Source of the DNA: Vicinamibacteria bacterium
GTDB lineage: Bacteria; Acidobacteriota; Vicinamibacteria; Fen-336
Assembly: GCA_023701125.1 (NCBI GenBank)
Contig: JAMPXO010000021.1
Span: 1-56,138 of the forward strand
Direction of reading: 5' to 3'
DNA length: 56,138 nucleotides
Shown: in pieces, positions 35,201 through 42,304 of the stretch
How the letters are laid out: every line of letters begins with the position of its first letter
How positions within the stretch are numbered: the first letter of the stretch is position 1
The notes under the pieces: model-generated
The model's database searches: none
The model's input: the letters and a program-made list of their open reading frames with translations, nothing else
Told to the model about the DNA's origin: nothing
Translations under genes and position numbers: made by a program

Positions 35201-35584
35201 CACGGGCCGAAGGTGATGCTCGCCGACGAGACCGCGGGCTCCGGCGGCGACATGCTGCCGTGGATGTTCCAGCAACTGAAGCTCGGCAAGGTCGTCGGCA
35301 AGCGCACCTGGGGCGGCCTGGTCGGCGTGCTCGGCTTCCCGACGCTGATGGACGGCGCGGTGATGACGGCGCCCAACCTGGCGATCTGGACCGAAGACGG
35401 CTTCATCGTCGAGAACGTGGGCGTGCCGCCCGACGTCGAGGTCGAGCAGACGCCGAAGGACGTGATCGCGGGCCGCGACCCGCAGCTCGAGAAGGCGATC
35501 GAGATCGCTCTCGCCGAGCTGAAGGCCAACCCCGTGGTCACCCCGAAGCGGCCGCCGTTCCCGGTCCGGGTGCGCAAGCCGTAG
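32258..35584 (+). CDS. Tricorn-like protease (S41 family) with signal peptide
   Basis: Protein of 1108 residues with AAGGAAGGA before the ATG and a signal peptide with a Gly-Leu repeat (about 11-30). It has the tricorn order: a PD40 beta-propeller (about 40-330), a second propeller (to about 680), a helical bundle (WTQIYDEAWRVNRDYFYDPG, about 715), a PDZ-like domain and the S41 core. Catalytic residues are H772/H773 (VGHHRQSPG), S995 (ETAGSGGDML) and RHNGGG. A Lys/Glu/Ala/Pro-rich insert of about 45 residues (about 548-595) interrupts the second propeller. Tricorn proteins degrade peptides of several residues and pass them to exopeptidases; the S9 gene just upstream is a plausible partner. 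Export makes this an envelope version rather than a cytosolic proteasome accessory. Confidence 0.93.
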   Translation: MSVSIDTLMRSRAGLGLGLALGLALALPAVAVDTADTRLLSEPAVSAERIAFAYANDLWTAKPDGSGVARLTSHPGVESGPRFSPDGAWIAFTGRYEGNTDVYVVSAAGGVPRRLTYHPGNDTALGFTPDGKSVLFASPREVHTLRYQQLFTVPVEGGFPTKLPIPNASKAAISPDGKTIAYLPLYEAFNQWKNYRGGTTARLLLFDTKTYDVVQVPQPEGRCNDTDPMWLDGALWFRSDRDGEFNLYRYEPATKAVTRVTRHEDFPVLTASAGAGSLVYEQAGALHRLDPKSGTASRLKVGVATDLVEHRPRWAKGAKWVRGGHISPTGARVALEFRGEIVTLPREKGDERNLTQTPGVHEQSPSWSPDGRAIAYFSDQSGEYQLVIAPQDGKGTRRSLPLSGSGFYYDIRWSPDAKKLSYTDNSRAIWMLDVTSGVSTKISADKIYGPNGLEALDHAWSPDSQWLAFTRNNEVFFNRIFLYSLATKQEIAVTDGLSDARRPVWDASGKYLFFKASTDAGPVVDWFSQANADMEINEQLYLAVLAKGVTSPLAKESDEEKPKEDKPAETAKSATDKAKAGDKPAEKKDEPVKVTVDEDGLALRILALPAKAGRYGDLTAGPAGQIFYRRGSFEGRVPGGDAALLRYDLGKRKEDTLLEKADGFQLSADGKRALVRVKESWSLVDIADKLDLAKFKLDVDKVQVRVEPLAEWTQIYDEAWRVNRDYFYDPGMHGADWKALKTKYAAFLPHLATRNDLQRVMTWLHSELAVGHHRQSPGDTPWELENVPGGLLGADYAVENGRYRFKKVFGGLNWNPDLRAPLTEPGVDVKQGEYLLAVEGRDLKFPDEIYARFERTAGKSVEITVGPNPDGTGSRTVKVVPIDNEANLRNRDWVEGNLAKVTAATNGRVAYVYVPNTAGPGHTYFKRYFFPQSNREALIIDERHNGGGQVADYYIDLMRRPRLSYWAFRYGADLKTPIAGIHGPKVMLADETAGSGGDMLPWMFQQLKLGKVVGKRTWGGLVGVLGFPTLMDGAVMTAPNLAIWTEDGFIVENVGVPPDVEVEQTPKDVIAGRDPQLEKAIEIALAELKANPVVTPKRPPFPVRVRKP

Positions 35585-35597
35585 GCCGGTTCCACCC

Positions 35598-37040
35598 GTG
35601 TCCGCGTTGACGCCCGCGTCGAACGCGACACCCGAGGCCCGTGAAGCCCGCGGCTTCACGGGCCTCGACCTCGTTTCCTGGGCGCTCGGTTCGCTGCTGC
35701 TGTGGGCCGTCTGGAGCGCGCGCATGGCCGGCGACCCGGGCCTGATCGGCGAGGAACTGGCGCTCGGCTACCGCGCCCCGGTCTACTTCGCCCACCACCT
35801 CGTCGCCGACTCCTACGCGACGACCTACTCCGTCCACGCCTTCTACGCCGCGGTCAACGCGCTGTTCCCCGTCGGCCTCCACTCCACGCGGCTGTGGAGC
35901 CTGCTCGTCTGCTCGTTCGCCTTCCCGCTGTTGTCGCGGTTCGCGCGCGAGCTCGCGCCGGGAGCCGGTATCGTCGCCCCGCTGGCCGCCGTGCTGGTGC
36001 TCGCCTCCTGCCCCCCGTTCGCCTGGCTCGCCACGGGCCAGATCGACATGGCGGGCACCGTGACCCTCGGCCTCGCCCTGCTGCTGTCGCCGGTCAGCCA
36101 TCCGTTCGTGCGGGCCGGCCGCGTGCAGCCGGCAGCGGTCGTGGCGTGGGTCCTGCTCGCCGTCGTCGCGCTCCACTGGTACGGAGCGGCGATGGTGCTG
36201 GTCGCCGCGTCCGCGGTCGGCCACGCGACGACCACGCTGCGCGAGCGACCCGGCGGGCGCGGTGTCGCCCTGCTCGCCGCCGTCGGCGCAGCGACGCTCG
36301 CGCTGGCGGCGTGGCCATGGCTTTACTACACGGAGGTGTCGGGCTTCACCGGCGGCGGCCAGGCCCTGGTCGCGAGTGGCGCGGCGCTCGCCGCGGCCGT
36401 GGAGGCGCTGGCCGACGACCTGTTCCTGCATGGCCGCTCCTACCTGCTGTCGTGGCCGGTGCCGGCCGGCGCGTTCGACCTGCGTTACGCCGGGGCCGCC
36501 GTGCTGGCGCTCGCGGCGGCGGGAGCGTGGCGCTGTCGCCGACACCCGCTGCTGCCGGGCATCGCCCTCGCCGCGCTCGCGTCCGCCGCCCAGGCCGTGC
36601 TGGTGTGGCCGCTGCCCGGCCTGCGCCGCGGGCTGATCCTGGTCGCGCTGGTCGCGCTGGTCGCGGGCGTGGAGCTCGACGCGCGCCTGCGCCGGACGCG
36701 ACCCGCGCTGGCGGCGCTCGCGCTGGGCCTGCTGCTCCTGTTCCAGTTTGCCCCGTTCGGGCGGCTGCTGAGCCACCTGCGGCACGATCACATCGCCTGG
36801 CTGCAGCGCGACCTGCGGGTGCCGTTCGGGCCCCGCCACTACGAGCCGGCGCTGGAGACCCTGGTGCTGACCCTGCGCGAGCAGCCGCTGGTGGCAGAGG
36901 CGTTGCCGCTCGACTACGCCCTGCTGGTCAAGGGCGTGTGTCGTTCACGCGGGCCGTGCCATCCGCTCACGGTACCGGGGCTCGAGGCACCGGCGCCGAT
37001 CCTCGCCTGGCTCGCCACGGGACCCGGGGACCCGCCCTGA
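35598..37040 (+). CDS. Multi-spanning membrane protein, possible glycosyltransferase of the PMT/ArnT type
   Basis: Protein of 480 residues starting at GTG, 13 bp after the tricorn stop. About ten or eleven hydrophobic helices are visible (WALGSLLLWAVWSARMAGDP; AAVVAWVLLAVVALHWYGAA; LILVALVALVAGVELDARL). A polar first loop between TM1 and TM2 (GLIGEELALGYRAPVYFAHH) has the position of the lipid-sugar-binding loop in GT-C glycosyltransferases, though the typical DD/DE pair is not clear. It has a hydrophilic C-terminal domain (about 395-480). I cannot name the family with confidence. A 16-bp perfect inverted repeat lies within the first codons. It converges with the alpha/beta-hydrolase gene, with one base between stops. 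Confidence 0.75.
   Translation: MSALTPASNATPEAREARGFTGLDLVSWALGSLLLWAVWSARMAGDPGLIGEELALGYRAPVYFAHHLVADSYATTYSVHAFYAAVNALFPVGLHSTRLWSLLVCSFAFPLLSRFARELAPGAGIVAPLAAVLVLASCPPFAWLATGQIDMAGTVTLGLALLLSPVSHPFVRAGRVQPAAVVAWVLLAVVALHWYGAAMVLVAASAVGHATTTLRERPGGRGVALLAAVGAATLALAAWPWLYYTEVSGFTGGGQALVASGAALAAAVEALADDLFLHGRSYLLSWPVPAGAFDLRYAGAAVLALAAAGAWRCRRHPLLPGIALAALASAAQAVLVWPLPGLRRGLILVALVALVAGVELDARLRRTRPALAALALGLLLLFQFAPFGRLLSHLRHDHIAWLQRDLRVPFGPRHYEPALETLVLTLREQPLVAEALPLDYALLVKGVCRSRGPCHPLTVPGLEAPAPILAWLATGPGDPP
35633..35667. repeat. Perfect 16-bp inverted repeat at the 5' end of a membrane-protein gene
   Basis: Arms CGAGGCCCGTGAAGCC (35633-35648) and GGCTTCACGGGCCTCG (35652-35667) are exactly complementary with a CGC loop. 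The hairpin is about 50 bp after the tricorn stop and 35 bp into the next frame (codons about 12-23). There is no T-run. Confidence 0.85.
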
Positions 37041-37041
37041 A

Positions 37042-38394
37042 TCAGCGCGGGTCGAGCCGGCGCCGGATCTCCGGGGCGTCGAGCAGCGGGGCGAGCAGTG
37101 GCTCCGCGGCCAGCCGCTCGCGATCGGCGAAGCCCGCGTCGAGGCCGCGCCCGAGCGCGGCCAGCGCGGCCTTGCGGTCACCCGCCTTCGCCAGCGCCGT
37201 CGCGTGGCGCACGTGCAGCACGGCTCGCTCGGGTGTGATCTCGCAAGCGAGGCCGAGCATCAGCGCCGCGCGCCGCAGCGCACCGGACCCGTCGAGGTCG
37301 CGCCACAGGTAGAACGCGGACTGCACGCGCAGCCAGCTCAACACCCGCCGCGCCGCTGCGCCCTCGGGGCCGCTCCGACGCGCGCGACCGAGCAGGGTGT
37401 CGATGCCGACCTCGGCTGCAGCCGCGGCGACGACCACGGCCTCCTCGCGGGCCGCGACCCGGGCCAGCGCCGCGCCGGTCACGGCCACCTGCTCACGCTC
37501 CCAGGCGTCCCACTTGCGTTCGTCTTTCGCGACGCGCTGCTGCTCTTTCGACGCCCTCAACCGGGCGGCGGCCGCGGCCGACGCCGCGGTGTCGGCCACG
37601 CCGTGGTAGCTGGCGACGATCGACTCGTGCTGGCGCAGCGCGGCGGTGAGTGCGCCGGCCTCCTCCTCAGCCCGCGCCCGCGCGAGATCGGCGGCCAGGG
37701 CGCGCTCGACGAACGCGGGGTCGGGAGCACGCCGGCCGTCCCGCAGCGCGATCAGCTCCAGCCAACGCAGCGCGTCGGTGGCGGCCCCGGGAGGCGGCCA
37801 CTCGTGTTCGCCCGCGAAGGACGCGAGGCGGTGGTCGCGGCCCGCGGCCTGCAACCCCGCGGCGATCGCCTTCATCTCGAGGTGGTTGAAGTCGGCGTCG
37901 CCGGCGAGGCCGTACCACGCGGTCGCGGGCGGATCGGCCCGCGTCTCCGCCCGCAGCCGGCCGCCGACCGCGACGAGGCCCGCGACCGCGCCTGAGTCCT
38001 TCGCCAGCAACCAGGCCACGGTGTGGCCGCCCGAGAAGCCGGCGGCGTAGATCCGCCGCTCGTCGACCGCGTAGGCCGCGCGCACGTCGGGCCACATCGC
38101 CCGCACCGCCCGCGCGTTCGGCTCCCAGGGGCCGTCGCTGCGCGTGTCGTTCGAGGCGGCGACGATCACACCCAGCTCTTCGGCCGCGGCGCGGAACACC
38201 TCGGCCGCGTCAGCCCCGGCGCCGCGCGGGTCGAACACGAACAACAGCGGCCACTTCTTCTCGGGCGTGTAGGTCGTGGGCAGGTACAGCGCGTAGGTCT
38301 GACGCGGATCGGAGGGACAGGCGAGGCCGTCGACGATCCGCCCCGGCTGCGGCGCGGTCGCCGCGAGCAGCGCGGCGAGGGCCGCCGCGATCAA
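37042..38394 (-). CDS. Alpha/beta hydrolase (esterase/depolymerase-like), coupled to the Mo-hydroxylase operon
   Basis: Protein of 450 residues. The start is a TTG whose last two bases form the TGA of the FAD subunit (TTGA overlap), so translation is probably coupled. An N-terminal signal-like helix (IAAALAALLAA) is followed by an alpha/beta-hydrolase domain: WPLLFVFDPRGAG (about 45), the nucleophile elbow GFSGGHTVAWLL (about 114-125, Ser after GF) and WYGLAGDADFNH with FAGEHEWPPP supplying Asp/His. This matches the PHB-depolymerase/esterase-like layout. The second half (about 225-450) is helical with no clear repeats (RASKEQQRVAKDERKWDAWE). It is probably secreted. Whether it supplies or removes the Mo-hydroxylase substrate is unknown. 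Confidence 0.78.
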   Translation of the reverse strand: MIAAALAALLAATAPQPGRIVDGLACPSDPRQTYALYLPTTYTPEKKWPLLFVFDPRGAGADAAEVFRAAAEELGVIVAASNDTRSDGPWEPNARAVRAMWPDVRAAYAVDERRIYAAGFSGGHTVAWLLAKDSGAVAGLVAVGGRLRAETRADPPATAWYGLAGDADFNHLEMKAIAAGLQAAGRDHRLASFAGEHEWPPPGAATDALRWLELIALRDGRRAPDPAFVERALAADLARARAEEEAGALTAALRQHESIVASYHGVADTAASAAAAARLRASKEQQRVAKDERKWDAWEREQVAVTGAALARVAAREEAVVVAAAAAEVGIDTLLGRARRSGPEGAAARRVLSWLRVQSAFYLWRDLDGSGALRRAALMLGLACEITPERAVLHVRHATALAKAGDRKAALAALGRGLDAGFADRERLAAEPLLAPLLDAPEIRRRLDPR

Positions 38395-39242
38395 CGCCGA
38401 CGCGAGGGGGCCGGGCGGCGGCCGCCCGTCTGCTGCCAGAACTGGCGCAGCAGGCCGGCGGCGACGAAGCGGCGGTACTCCGCCGTCGAGCGCAGGTCGT
38501 CGATCGGGGCGATGTCCTGCTGCAGCGCGTCCACCGCCGACTCGAGATCCGCGCCCGCGGCCAGCGCGGCCTCCGCGCGCTTCGCCCGCAGCGGCACCGG
38601 GCCGACGCTGCCGAGCGCGATCCGTGGCCGCGCCGCACGCACGCCCGCGAACACGACCTTGGAGATGGCGTTGGCGGCGCGGGTGCCGACCTTGCGGAAG
38701 AACGAGGGCCCGGGCTGGGGCGGGATCAGCACCGCCTGGATCAGCTCGTCCGCGCGCAACGCGGTGTGGCGGTAGGCGACGAAGAACTCGCCGAGCGGCA
38801 CGCGGCGCACGCCGGCGGTACTGGCCAGCTCCAGCTCCGCGTCGGCCGCGAGCAGCACCGGCGCGGAGTCGGCCGCGGGCGAGGCGTTGGCGAGGTTGCC
38901 GCCGACGGTCGCGCGGTTCTGGATCTGGACGCCGCCGATCTCGCGCGCCGCGGCGCACAAGGCGGGCAGCGCCCTCGCCACCCGCTTGTCGTCGCGGATC
39001 TGCGCGAACGTGGTCAGCGCCCCGATCCGCAGGCCGCCATCCTTCGTCGCCGCGATCCCGCGCCACGCCTTGAGCCGCGACAGGTCGACGAAGCGGCGCG
39101 ACGGGCACAGGCCCGCGTTGAGGGCGACGTAGAGGTCGGTGCCGCCAGCGATCGGCGTGAGCGGCCCGTCGCGCAACAGCGCCAGCGCCTCGTCCGGCCG
39201 CTCGGGCCGCAGCAGTGCGAGCGTGGAGAAGGCCGTCTTCAT
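38391..39242 (-). CDS. FAD-binding subunit of a xanthine-dehydrogenase-family molybdenum hydroxylase
   Basis: Protein of 283 residues, usual for the CoxM/XdhB-type subunit. The FAD-binding signatures are PIAGGTDLYVALN (about 31-43) and ATVGGNLANASPAADSAPVL (about 113-132). A C-terminal CO-dehydrogenase flavoprotein domain (IALGSVGPVPLRAKRAE) is also present. It passes electrons from the 2Fe-2S subunit to its acceptor. The ATG overlaps the stop of the iron-sulfur subunit (ATGA) and its own stop overlaps the hydrolase start, so all four genes form one operon. The start at 39242 (MKTAFSTLALL) gives a natural N-terminus; the frame continues upstream without support. Confidence 0.92.
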   Translation of the reverse strand: MKTAFSTLALLRPERPDEALALLRDGPLTPIAGGTDLYVALNAGLCPSRRFVDLSRLKAWRGIAATKDGGLRIGALTTFAQIRDDKRVARALPALCAAAREIGGVQIQNRATVGGNLANASPAADSAPVLLAADAELELASTAGVRRVPLGEFFVAYRHTALRADELIQAVLIPPQPGPSFFRKVGTRAANAISKVVFAGVRAARPRIALGSVGPVPLRAKRAEAALAAGADLESAVDALQQDIAPIDDLRSTAEYRRFVAAGLLRQFWQQTGGRRPAPSRRR

Positions 39243-39772
39243 CGTGACCGCCGAGCCGCCGCCGAGCGAGCCTTCGGCTTCGTCTTCGCCCGTGGCGTGG
39301 CCTTCGCGCGCGCCGCCGGCTTCGGTTTCGGCGCGGCCCTGGCGCCACCGCGGGCGACGGCGACCGAGCGGTAGATGCCCGCGTAGCCCGTGCAGCGGCA
39401 GAGGTTGCCCGCGAGACCCTGCTTGACGGCCTCGAGCGACGCCGCGCGCGGCAGCGTGGAGGCCGCGAGCAGGAAGCCGGGCGTGCAGATTCCGCACTGG
39501 GCCCCGCCCTCGGTGACGAACGCCTGCTGCAGTTTCGTGTGTCCACGCAGGCCCTCGATCGTGGTCACCTTCGTGCCCTCGGCCTGCGCGACCGGCACCA
39601 GGCAACTGTTGACCGGCGCGCCGTCGAGCAGCACCGTGCAGGCGCCGCACTCGCCTTCGCCGCAGCCTTCCTTGGTCCCGGTCAGCCCGCAGTCCTCGCG
39701 CAGCACGTCGAGCAGCCGCCGCATCGGCGCGACCTTCAGCTCGACCGGCTTGCCGTTCAGCGTGAAGCGCAC
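39239..39772 (-). CDS. 2Fe-2S subunit of the molybdenum hydroxylase, with basic C-terminal tail
   Basis: Protein of 177 residues from the GTG at 39772, which overlaps the end of the large-subunit gene by 16 nt. The plant-type cluster is at about 36-57 (CGEGECGACTVLLDGAPVNSC) and the second cluster at about 98-135 (CGICTPGF ... LCRCTGY). These are diagnostic of CoxS/XdhC-type subunits, which are normally 150-170 residues long. Here the last 32 residues (from about 146) are a Lys/Arg/Ala/Pro tail (APKPKPAARAKATPRAK then TKPKARSAAARRSR), resembling histone H1. It could bind nucleic acid or acidic surfaces, or be a neutral low-complexity addition. It carries electrons from the molybdenum centre to the FAD subunit. 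Confidence 0.92.
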   Translation of the reverse strand: MRFTLNGKPVELKVAPMRRLLDVLREDCGLTGTKEGCGEGECGACTVLLDGAPVNSCLVPVAQAEGTKVTTIEGLRGHTKLQQAFVTEGGAQCGICTPGFLLAASTLPRAASLEAVKQGLAGNLCRCTGYAGIYRSVAVARGGARAAPKPKPAARAKATPRAKTKPKARSAAARRSR

Positions 39773-41886
39773 TTCAACAGCCTCTCGGGAGTGGCCGGCA
39801 CCTCGCGCACGTCGAAGCCGGCGTGGCGCAGCGCGTTGACGACCGCCGGCGCCGGCCCGTCCATCGGCAGCTCGCCGACGCCCTTGGCGCCGAACGGCCC
39901 GTGGCGGTAGGCCTGCTCGAGGATCGCGACGTCGAACTCCGGGGTGTCCTTCGTCGTCGGCATCATGTAGTTGGTCAGTTGCGCGTTGGCCATCTTGCCG
40001 TCGCGCATCACGACCTCCTCCGACAAGGCCCAGCCGAGGCCCTGCGCGCTGCCGCCCTCGATCTGGCCGCGGCTGTGACCGGGGTGGATCGCCTTGCCGA
40101 TCTCCTGCACCGCGGTCAGCTTCAGCGGCCGCACCTCGCGCGTGACCGGGTCGACCTCCAGCTCCACCACGTCGCAGCCCCAGGCGTAGGTGCCGTAGGC
40201 GTCGCCCTTGTAGCGCTCCTCGTCCCAGTGGATCTCGGCCGGCTTCTCGTACTGCTTCGTCACCACCAGCGCGCCGTGGCGGGCGAGGTACTGCGTGGGC
40301 GTGAGTCGCCCGAGCTTGTGCTTCAGCTCGCGCGCGGCGCGCTGCAGGATGGCGCCGACGATCATGCAGGTGCGCGAGGCGACGGTCGGGCCGCTGTCCG
40401 GCACCAGCCCGGTGTCGGCCGGCGCGACCTCGATCGCCGACAGCGGCCAGCGCAGCGTGTCGGCGACGATCTGGGCCAGCATCGTGCGCGTGCCCTGGCC
40501 GATCTCGGTCGAGCCGACCAGGATGCGTGCGCCCTTCGCGGTCAGCTCCAGCGAGGCGCGCGAGGCGAGCCGCACCTCGCCCGCGCCGGTGAAGCCCGAG
40601 CCGTGGAAGAACAGCGCGAGGCCGATGCCCTTGCCCGTGCCCGCCCACGCCTTGCGCTTGCGGTGGAAGTCGCTGCGCCGTACCGCCTCGCGCAGCACCG
40701 GCAGCGCCGAGGTGTCCTTCGGCAGCTTCTGCCCGGTCGCGGTCACGTCGCCGGGGCGGAACGCGTTCTTCTCGCGCAGCTTGACGGGGTCGATCCCCAG
40801 TTGCTCCGCGCAGCGATCCATGTGGGCCTCGATCGCGAACTGGGTCTGCGGCGCGCCGAAGCCGCGGAAGGCGCCGTTGGGCGGGGTGTTGGTCATCACC
40901 ACCCGGCCGTCGATCGCGACCGCGGGGCAGCGATAGGGGCCGGTGGCGTGCAGCACGCCGCGCGACAGCACGACCGGCGACAGCGTGACGTAGGCGCCGC
41001 CGTCCATCACCACCTCGGCCTCGATCGCGAGCAGCGCACCGTCGCGGCTGAAGCCGGTGCGCAGGCGCACGATCGACGGGTGGCGCTTGGTCGTCGCCCG
41101 CATGTCTTCGGCGCGGTCGTAGACGATCTTGACCGGGCGCCGCGCCTTCAGCGCCAGCAGCGCGGCGTGGCCCGCGATCACGGACGGGTAGTCCTCCTTG
41201 CCGCCGAAGCCGCCGCCCGTCTCGGTCTGCACCACCCGCACCTTGTCGGCCGGCAGCTTGAGCAGCCGGCAAAGGGCCTTGTGCACGTAGTGCGGGCACT
41301 GCAGCGAGCCGTGGACCGTGATGCCACCGTTCTCGGGCACCGCGATCACGCCGTTGGGCTCGATGTAGACGTGCTCCTGGGCACCGGTGCGGTACTCGCC
41401 TTCGACCACCACGGGGGCCTTGCGCAGCGCTGCGCCGGCGTCGCCGCGCGCGATCCGGATGTGCTTGAAGACCCGCGGCGAAGCGAGCGGGTCGAACACC
41501 GGCGCGCCCGGGATCATCTCGACCTCGGCCGGCACCGCAAACAGCGCCTCGCGGTCGGCATGGGCCAGCAACAGCACGGGCTCTTCGGCGTGGCGGATCT
41601 CGCCCCAGGCCAGCGCCGGCTGGTCGTCCTCGATCACCGCGATCACGTTGTCGCCGGGGATGTCGCGGGGGCCGACGACCACGAGGCCCAGCGGCAGGCC
41701 GCCGGGACCGAGCCGCACCGAGCGCAGCCGGCCGCAGGCGTGCGGCGCGCGGATGGTGCGGCCGTGGAGCATGCCCGGGAAGCTCAGGTCGTCGACGTAG
41801 CGCGCGCGGCCGTCGACCTTCGCCGCGCCCTCGAGACGGGGCACGGAGCGGCCGACGCTGCCGGCGCGAGTGCTGGCCTTGCCCAC
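39757..41886 (-). CDS. Molybdenum-binding large subunit, xanthine dehydrogenase family
   Basis: Protein of 709 residues starting at GTG, somewhat shorter than the usual 750-780. The cofactor motifs are GGGFGGKEDYPS (about 221), NGAFRGFGAPQTQF (about 337), GQGTRTMLAQ (about 475) and the catalytic glutamate motif GAKGVGELPMDGP (about 674). The active-site loop of true CO dehydrogenase (AYRCSFR) is absent, so it should be a purine or aldehyde-type hydroxylase; the substrate is not decidable by eye. It is the first gene of the operon large-2Fe2S-FAD-hydrolase. No XdhC-like maturation factor or molybdopterin gene is in the window. Confidence 0.92.
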   Translation of the reverse strand: MGKASTRAGSVGRSVPRLEGAAKVDGRARYVDDLSFPGMLHGRTIRAPHACGRLRSVRLGPGGLPLGLVVVGPRDIPGDNVIAVIEDDQPALAWGEIRHAEEPVLLLAHADREALFAVPAEVEMIPGAPVFDPLASPRVFKHIRIARGDAGAALRKAPVVVEGEYRTGAQEHVYIEPNGVIAVPENGGITVHGSLQCPHYVHKALCRLLKLPADKVRVVQTETGGGFGGKEDYPSVIAGHAALLALKARRPVKIVYDRAEDMRATTKRHPSIVRLRTGFSRDGALLAIEAEVVMDGGAYVTLSPVVLSRGVLHATGPYRCPAVAIDGRVVMTNTPPNGAFRGFGAPQTQFAIEAHMDRCAEQLGIDPVKLREKNAFRPGDVTATGQKLPKDTSALPVLREAVRRSDFHRKRKAWAGTGKGIGLALFFHGSGFTGAGEVRLASRASLELTAKGARILVGSTEIGQGTRTMLAQIVADTLRWPLSAIEVAPADTGLVPDSGPTVASRTCMIVGAILQRAARELKHKLGRLTPTQYLARHGALVVTKQYEKPAEIHWDEERYKGDAYGTYAWGCDVVELEVDPVTREVRPLKLTAVQEIGKAIHPGHSRGQIEGGSAQGLGWALSEEVVMRDGKMANAQLTNYMMPTTKDTPEFDVAILEQAYRHGPFGAKGVGELPMDGPAPAVVNALRHAGFDVREVPATPERLLKCASR

Positions 41887-41959
41887 CGAAGTTGCCGGAT
41901 CTTAGCCCGACTGGGGCAAGCCGGTGCGTCGACACCGACGGGGAAGACCATGGGGGGGC

Positions 41960-42030
41960 GGGGGCGGAGGAGGCTACGCCTCCGACGTAGCCCCCGCGGG
42001 ACCGGCGACGGGTTCACCCCGGCGCGGGAA
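41960..42030. repeat. Dispersed intergenic palindromic repeat, copy C
   Basis: Full-length copy. The first hairpin has outer arms GGGGGC (41960-41965) / GCCCCC (41990-41995) around the inner stem GGAGGC-TAC-GCCTCC (41969-41983). The second hairpin, CCGGCGACGGG (42002-42012) against about 42017-42027, carries two mismatches. It lies 5' of the Mo-hydroxylase gene, in tandem with copy D (86-bp pitch). Confidence 0.8.
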
Positions 42031-42043
42031 CCCGATGGTTCGT

Positions 42044-42118
42044 GCGGGGGCGGAGGAGGCTGCGTTGTCCGACGGAGCCCCCGCGGGACCGACGCCGGGT
42101 CTCCCGGCGTCGGAACCC
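42044..42118. repeat. Dispersed intergenic palindromic repeat, copy D
   Basis: Tandem neighbour of copy C. The first-hairpin outer arms are GCGGGGGC (42044-42051) and GCCCCCGC (42077-42084). The second hairpin has perfect 11-bp arms CCGACGCCGGG (42089-42099) and CCCGGCGTCGG (42103-42113) with a TCT loop, preceded by GGGA and followed by AACCC. It ends nine bases before the tRNA-Ser 3' end. Confidence 0.8.
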
Positions 42119-42124
42119 AATAAG

Positions 42125-42219
<95 letters not shown>

Positions 42220-42304
42220 GCGAGGCGTGTTGCAGGGGAAGCAGATTACCACGCAAACGCCCGCCGGCGCGTATCATCGCCGCCTCGTAACGAGGGAGGC
42301 TGCG

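Noticed and set aside
32099-35725. 1208-codon minus-strand frame opposite the tricorn gene
   Set aside because: Shadow of the tricorn gene, which has propeller blades and catalytic residues in the plus frame.
39772-41935. Single fused molybdenum and 2Fe-2S subunit
   Set aside because: The two subunits are in different frames; the large subunit has its own TGA at 39757-39759 and the small one its own GTG at 39772, overlapping by 16 nt.
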